From contig JAAVCL010000021.1 in assembly GCA_014802335.1 (NCBI GenBank), forward strand, positions 1 to 64,000: a stretch of DNA of 64,000 bases. Direction: 5' to 3'. Position 1 is the stretch's first letter; each line of letters begins with the position of its first letter. The notes under the pieces are model-generated. The model worked only from the letters and a program-made list of their open reading frames with translations. It did no database searches and was not told the origin of the DNA. Below, one piece after another: positions 61,028-64,000 of the stretch. Source of the DNA: Bacteroides sp. GTDB lineage: Bacteria; Bacteroidota; Bacteroidia; Bacteroidales; Muribaculaceae. Both the position numbers and the translations under genes were made by a program.

Positions 61028-61058
61028 AGATATAATCATGAAAGTAAAGATATGATCA
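61024..61058. repeat. 20-bp-period direct repeat over the channel gene stop codon
   Basis: GTAAAGATATAATCA (61024-61038) and GTAAAGATATGATCA (61044-61058); the first copy contains the TAA stop. Confidence 0.75.
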
Positions 61059-61913
61059 GATAAACAATGATATGTCTTCCGGGCGTGCGGTGAGAGGCCC
61101 CTTGCATGAAAGTTTCAGTGAACACATGGCTGCTGCATATCGCCCGGCAGAGTCAATGTCGTCGCCCTCATTGCGGCGATATAAGTAGCCGGCCATATAT
61201 GTGTCTCCGCAACCGGTGGTATCTATGATCCGCGTGGCAGGGTAGGCGGGAATCTCATGATTTTCTCCGTGACTACGCACCAACGAGCCTTTTGACCCGA
61301 ATGTAAGCACCACTTCTTCACAACCCCAGTCCGACAGAATCCGGGCTGCTGTGAGTGGGTCGCTGCTCCCTGTCAATACCTCCATTTCTTGCTCGTTGGC
61401 TTTGAGAACTGAGATATATCGCATCGCTTCGCGCTTTTGCGCGTAGTCCTGATGTATCACTTCTTCTCCAACCACCCTGCGCAGATAGCCCTGAATATCA
61501 ACCGACACTTTACCTTTCGTGGATAGATATTTTATTACTTCCAGATCAAAATCGTCGGCAAGAAGGGTGCCGAGGTGGATATAATCGGCGTTGAGGTCTT
61601 TCACCATTTCCACACTGAAGGGGTCGGCTTTGGCAAGAACACGCTGGGTGCGCTCGTCTTTGTTTTCTCCATATTTGTTTTCAAAAAACACTGATTTCCG
61701 GCTCGGCAATATGTCTATCAATACCCCCTCGCGTTTCAATTGTTCGGCTGCCGGAAGCTCATCGTTGCCAACTGCCGTTACTATCCGGAATTTCCCGGGA
61801 GCTATGCCGTTAAGTGCTTTTGCGAAATAATAGGCGGTGCCTCCGGGCATTTCGGAGGTGAATTCGTGGGTGATGACCCGGTCGTGGGTTATGTGACCTA
61901 TACAACAGATCAT
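61056..61913 (-). CDS. PfkB-family carbohydrate/nucleoside kinase
   Basis: A 285-aa ribokinase-like enzyme. The N-terminus CCIGHITHDRVI and EMPGGTAYYFA form the sugar-binding region. The C-terminal DTTGCGDTYMAGYL holds the catalytic Asp and anion hole. It lacks some features of ribokinase, and the substrate is not identifiable. Its start overlaps the stop of the upstream FucP-type transporter by 4 nt, so the pair may import and phosphorylate the same sugar. Confidence 0.88.
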   Translation of the reverse strand: MICCIGHITHDRVITHEFTSEMPGGTAYYFAKALNGIAPGKFRIVTAVGNDELPAAEQLKREGVLIDILPSRKSVFFENKYGENKDERTQRVLAKADPFSVEMVKDLNADYIHLGTLLADDFDLEVIKYLSTKGKVSVDIQGYLRRVVGEEVIHQDYAQKREAMRYISVLKANEQEMEVLTGSSDPLTAARILSDWGCEEVVLTFGSKGSLVRSHGENHEIPAYPATRIIDTTGCGDTYMAGYLYRRNEGDDIDSAGRYAAAMCSLKLSCKGPLTARPEDISLFI

Positions 61914-63121
61914 TGGCGTTGTGTCTTTTGTGAGTTTAGGGTGTAGAGAAGAACGATTATAAAGCCTATTGCCGGAACGACAAACGACAAGGACAGTGAG
62001 AGCCGTTGTGCCACTACGCTCATCAGCAATGTGCCGATAGCTCCTCCGATTGGGGTCATCATCAGTACTGACGAGGCAAGTTTTAAGTCTTTGCCCGCTT
62101 CCACTATTGTCATGGCAAATATAGTGGGGAACATGATGGCTTCAAATAGATAGATGCCCAGAAGAGAATAGTGGGATAAAGCACCGATGTTGAGTATTAC
62201 TGTCACTGTGCAGATAATGGCTCCGCAGGCGCATACCGTAAGCAGTTTGATCGCTTTTATCCTTGTCATCAGCACACTTCCGGCAACCCGGGCTGCCATA
62301 AACAAACCCAGACCGCAAAGCGACAATACTTCCGGGGCCGCCTCGCGCGATAACCAGCCGTCGTGTGTCGAATAATTTATAAAGAGACTGTTTATGGATA
62401 TCTCCGAAATTTCATAAAAGAAGAGGGCAAGCCATCCAAGCAGAAACCTCCGTGATGTGATTAGACGCAGGATGGTGTGTAAGGGTGAATTTGACAGGCC
62501 TGACTCTGTCAGTTTATCTTTTTGGTTATCTTTGATTTCAGGCAGCGGGATGCGTATAAAAATTGCTGCGGCGGCCAGCACGACAATTCCCATTATGGAA
62601 TAGGGGAGTGCCACATGACCTTGGGTTTCAGAAAAGAGAATTGTTCCTACTGTTATCGGCCCCAAGATGCAGCCTAATCCGTTGAATGATTGTGCCAGAT
62701 TCAACCTCCCGGCAGCCGAAGAGGCGTCTCCCATCTCGGTGGCAAACGGGTTGGCGGAGGTCTCGAGAAGGGCAAGACCGCAACCTATCAGAAACAAGGC
62801 TGTCATAAAGATGTTGAACGACATCGATCTCTCTCCCGGGATAAAAAGCAGAGACCCGATGCCGAATAAGAGCAGTCCTGTTACGATACCACGCCGGTAG
62901 CCATATCGTGTGATTATCAATCCGGCGGGGATAGCCATTAGAAAATACCCCAGATAGGTGGTGAACTGCACCATCGACGATTGGGTAATCGAAATGGAAA
63001 GCGTCTCCTGGAAATGCTTGTTCAGCACGTCAAGGATAGACCGGGCATATCCCCACAGAAAAAACAACGATGTGACCAGTATGAAAGCAAACGTATATTT
63101 CTTGCTTACGAGGCGAGGCAT
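61910..63121 (-). CDS. FucP-type MFS sugar transporter
   Basis: A 403-aa MFS protein with 12 predicted helices and FucP/GlcP-type motifs: FFLWGYARSILDVLNKHFQ in helix 1, LLETSANPFATEMG, and LAQSFNGLGCILGPI. These place it with sugar:H+ symporters (fucose, glucose or related). It is translationally coupled to a PfkB kinase gene downstream, suggesting uptake of a sugar that is then phosphorylated. Confidence 0.9.
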   Translation of the reverse strand: MPRLVSKKYTFAFILVTSLFFLWGYARSILDVLNKHFQETLSISITQSSMVQFTTYLGYFLMAIPAGLIITRYGYRRGIVTGLLLFGIGSLLFIPGERSMSFNIFMTALFLIGCGLALLETSANPFATEMGDASSAAGRLNLAQSFNGLGCILGPITVGTILFSETQGHVALPYSIMGIVVLAAAAIFIRIPLPEIKDNQKDKLTESGLSNSPLHTILRLITSRRFLLGWLALFFYEISEISINSLFINYSTHDGWLSREAAPEVLSLCGLGLFMAARVAGSVLMTRIKAIKLLTVCACGAIICTVTVILNIGALSHYSLLGIYLFEAIMFPTIFAMTIVEAGKDLKLASSVLMMTPIGGAIGTLLMSVVAQRLSLSLSFVVPAIGFIIVLLYTLNSQKTQRQ

Positions 63122-63148
63122 TGCGATGATTTAATTGACCGAAGCCGG

Positions 63149-64000
63149 TTAAACATTGGCATTGAGTGTCGGTGTAAGAGGCTCGTCGGCACAGAGAACA
63201 GCAAGAAGATTGCCAACCATTGTGGCTTTTTGTTCATTGCTGAGTTCTACAATCCCTTTATCATCAAGTGTGCGGAGTGCCATTTCAACCATTGAAACTG
63301 CTCCTTCCACTATCTTCTCGCGTGCAGTGATAATGGCCGATGCCTGCTGGCGACGCAACATTACCGCTGCGATTTCCGGGGCGTAGGCAAGGTAGTTTAT
63401 GCGTGCTTCCACAACCTCTATTCCTGCCATTGCAAGGCGCTCGTTGATTTTGCGCTCCAGAAGTTCGCTGATTTCGTTGCCGCTGTCGCGCAACGTTAAT
63501 TCGTTTTCCTGATTTACATCTGTGTTGTCGTAAGCAAAATGCCCTGTTACCTCGCGAAGTGCCGCATCACTCTGTATACGCACAAAGTTCGACAACGCCT
63601 GGTTGTTCAATCCCCCTTGGACCCCGAGACTCTGGGAATCAAGATCAAAAACAACTTTATATGTATCCTTTATTTTCCATACAAGCACCATGCCGATTAA
63701 CACCGGATTTCCAATCTTATCGTTCACCTTGATTGGGTCTATATCCATATTGCGGATTCGCAACGACAGTTTCTTCCTGCTCATGAACGGGTTCACCCAG
63801 AAATATCCAACCTTTTTGCATGTGCCTTTATATTTGCCGAAGAAAATCATGACCCGTGCGACATTAGGCTCTTGGGTGATATATCCCACGCATCCTAATA
63901 TAAACAATATGAACAAAGGCACTGCACAAACGAATCCCGCCACTGTTTCCGACATAACAGCAATAACGATTAGTAGGGGAACTAATATAAAAGTGAAAAA
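63149..64000 (-). CDS. SPFH/band-7 domain protein, 5' end beyond the window
   Basis: A membrane-anchored band-7 (stomatin/flotillin-like) protein. The SPFH domain spans GYITQEPNVARVMIFFGKYK to the helical QQASAIITAREKIVEGAV region. An ATG at 63955 gives 268 aa, but the frame stays open for 15 more codons to the window edge and encodes another hydrophobic segment (FFTFILVPLLIVIAV). The true start therefore probably lies outside, making two N-terminal hydrophobic helices. Such proteins organise membrane domains. The FucP-type gene follows on the same strand. Confidence 0.85.
   Translation of the reverse strand, partial: FFTFILVPLLIVIAVMSETVAGFVCAVPLFILFILGCVGYITQEPNVARVMIFFGKYKGTCKKVGYFWVNPFMSRKKLSLRIRNMDIDPIKVNDKIGNPVLIGMVLVWKIKDTYKVVFDLDSQSLGVQGGLNNQALSNFVRIQSDAALREVTGHFAYDNTDVNQENELTLRDSGNEISELLERKINERLAMAGIEVVEARINYLAYAPEIAAVMLRRQQASAIITAREKIVEGAVSMVEMALRTLDDKGIVELSNEQKATMVGNLLAVLCADEPLTPTLNANV

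Noticed and set aside
1-64000. tRNA or rRNA genes
   Set aside because: No cloverleaf with T-loop and anticodon arm, and no rRNA-like conserved blocks, were recognised on either strand by eye; a tRNAscan run would settle this.

Overview
The window looks like chromosomal DNA of a Bacteroidales bacterium, probably a gut lineage close to Muribaculaceae. The pointers are Bacteroidetes-type promoters (TTTG about 20 nt before TAnnTTTG), a type III glutamine synthetase, the GT3 glycogen synthase / GT35 phosphorylase pair, a DUF3127 protein, LL-diaminopimelate aminotransferase and short LxxC lipoproteins. The family-level placement is inference. I found no rRNA, tRNA, CRISPR array, transposase or prophage.

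Layout. 0.3-6.1 kb: complete glycine cleavage operon gcvT-gcvH-gcvPA-gcvPB-lpd (two-subunit glycine decarboxylase). 6.4-8.6 kb: metallo-hydrolase, rsmG, and a DUF3127 protein with an SSB-like acidic tail. 9.0-13.4 kb: glycogen synthase and glycogen phosphorylase behind a striking 40-bp palindrome. 13.5-17.0 kb (minus): aat, clpA and clpS, that is, an N-degron transferase, unfoldase and adaptor together. 17.0-19.2 kb: an EF-G paralogue that lacks the catalytic His. 19.5-24.8 kb: hemW, an exported protein of unknown function, an aquaporin with an unusual filter, and a BlaI/M56 sensor pair. 25.3-29.7 kb: dapF, dapL, glnN. 30-35.4 kb: a kinase-like protein with a disturbed N-terminus, a Dus-type enzyme, a small membrane protein, a flavodiiron protein, an NlpE-like lipoprotein and an orphan pyruvyltransferase. 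35.8-48.9 kb (minus): dedA, rpe, ligA, truA, speA, a tail-less ssb, an ArgC-like protein lacking its catalytic Cys, argR, a bifunctional nuclease, mnmA, doxX, a thioredoxin-like protein, a GDSL esterase and an amino-sugar kinase. 49.2-50.9 kb: a secreted LRR protein and a tiny membrane protein.

50.9-61 kb is the most coherent accessory module: ureABC-EFGD urease genes, with a terminator hairpin between the enzyme genes and the maturation genes, followed on the opposite strand by a lipoprotein, an MFS transporter and an SLC14-type urea channel. A tetrameric-type cation channel with an unusual filter (TTVGSN) is divergent from the urea channel. With glnN elsewhere in the window, this gives a route from urea uptake through ammonia release to glutamine. 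The right edge holds a PfkB kinase, a FucP-type transporter and a band-7 (SPFH) protein that runs off the window.

Intergenic DNA is unusually structured. A palindromic repeat (core GACRTGGC-GT-GCCAYGTC, with compensatory changes) occurs at about 15 sites. In four places it is joined in fixed order and orientation to a second ~70-bp module. A third repeat ends in AAGTTTAAACGACTT, a ~194-bp MITE-like inverted repeat lies before the pyruvyltransferase gene, and many short spacers carry 15-20-bp tandem duplications.
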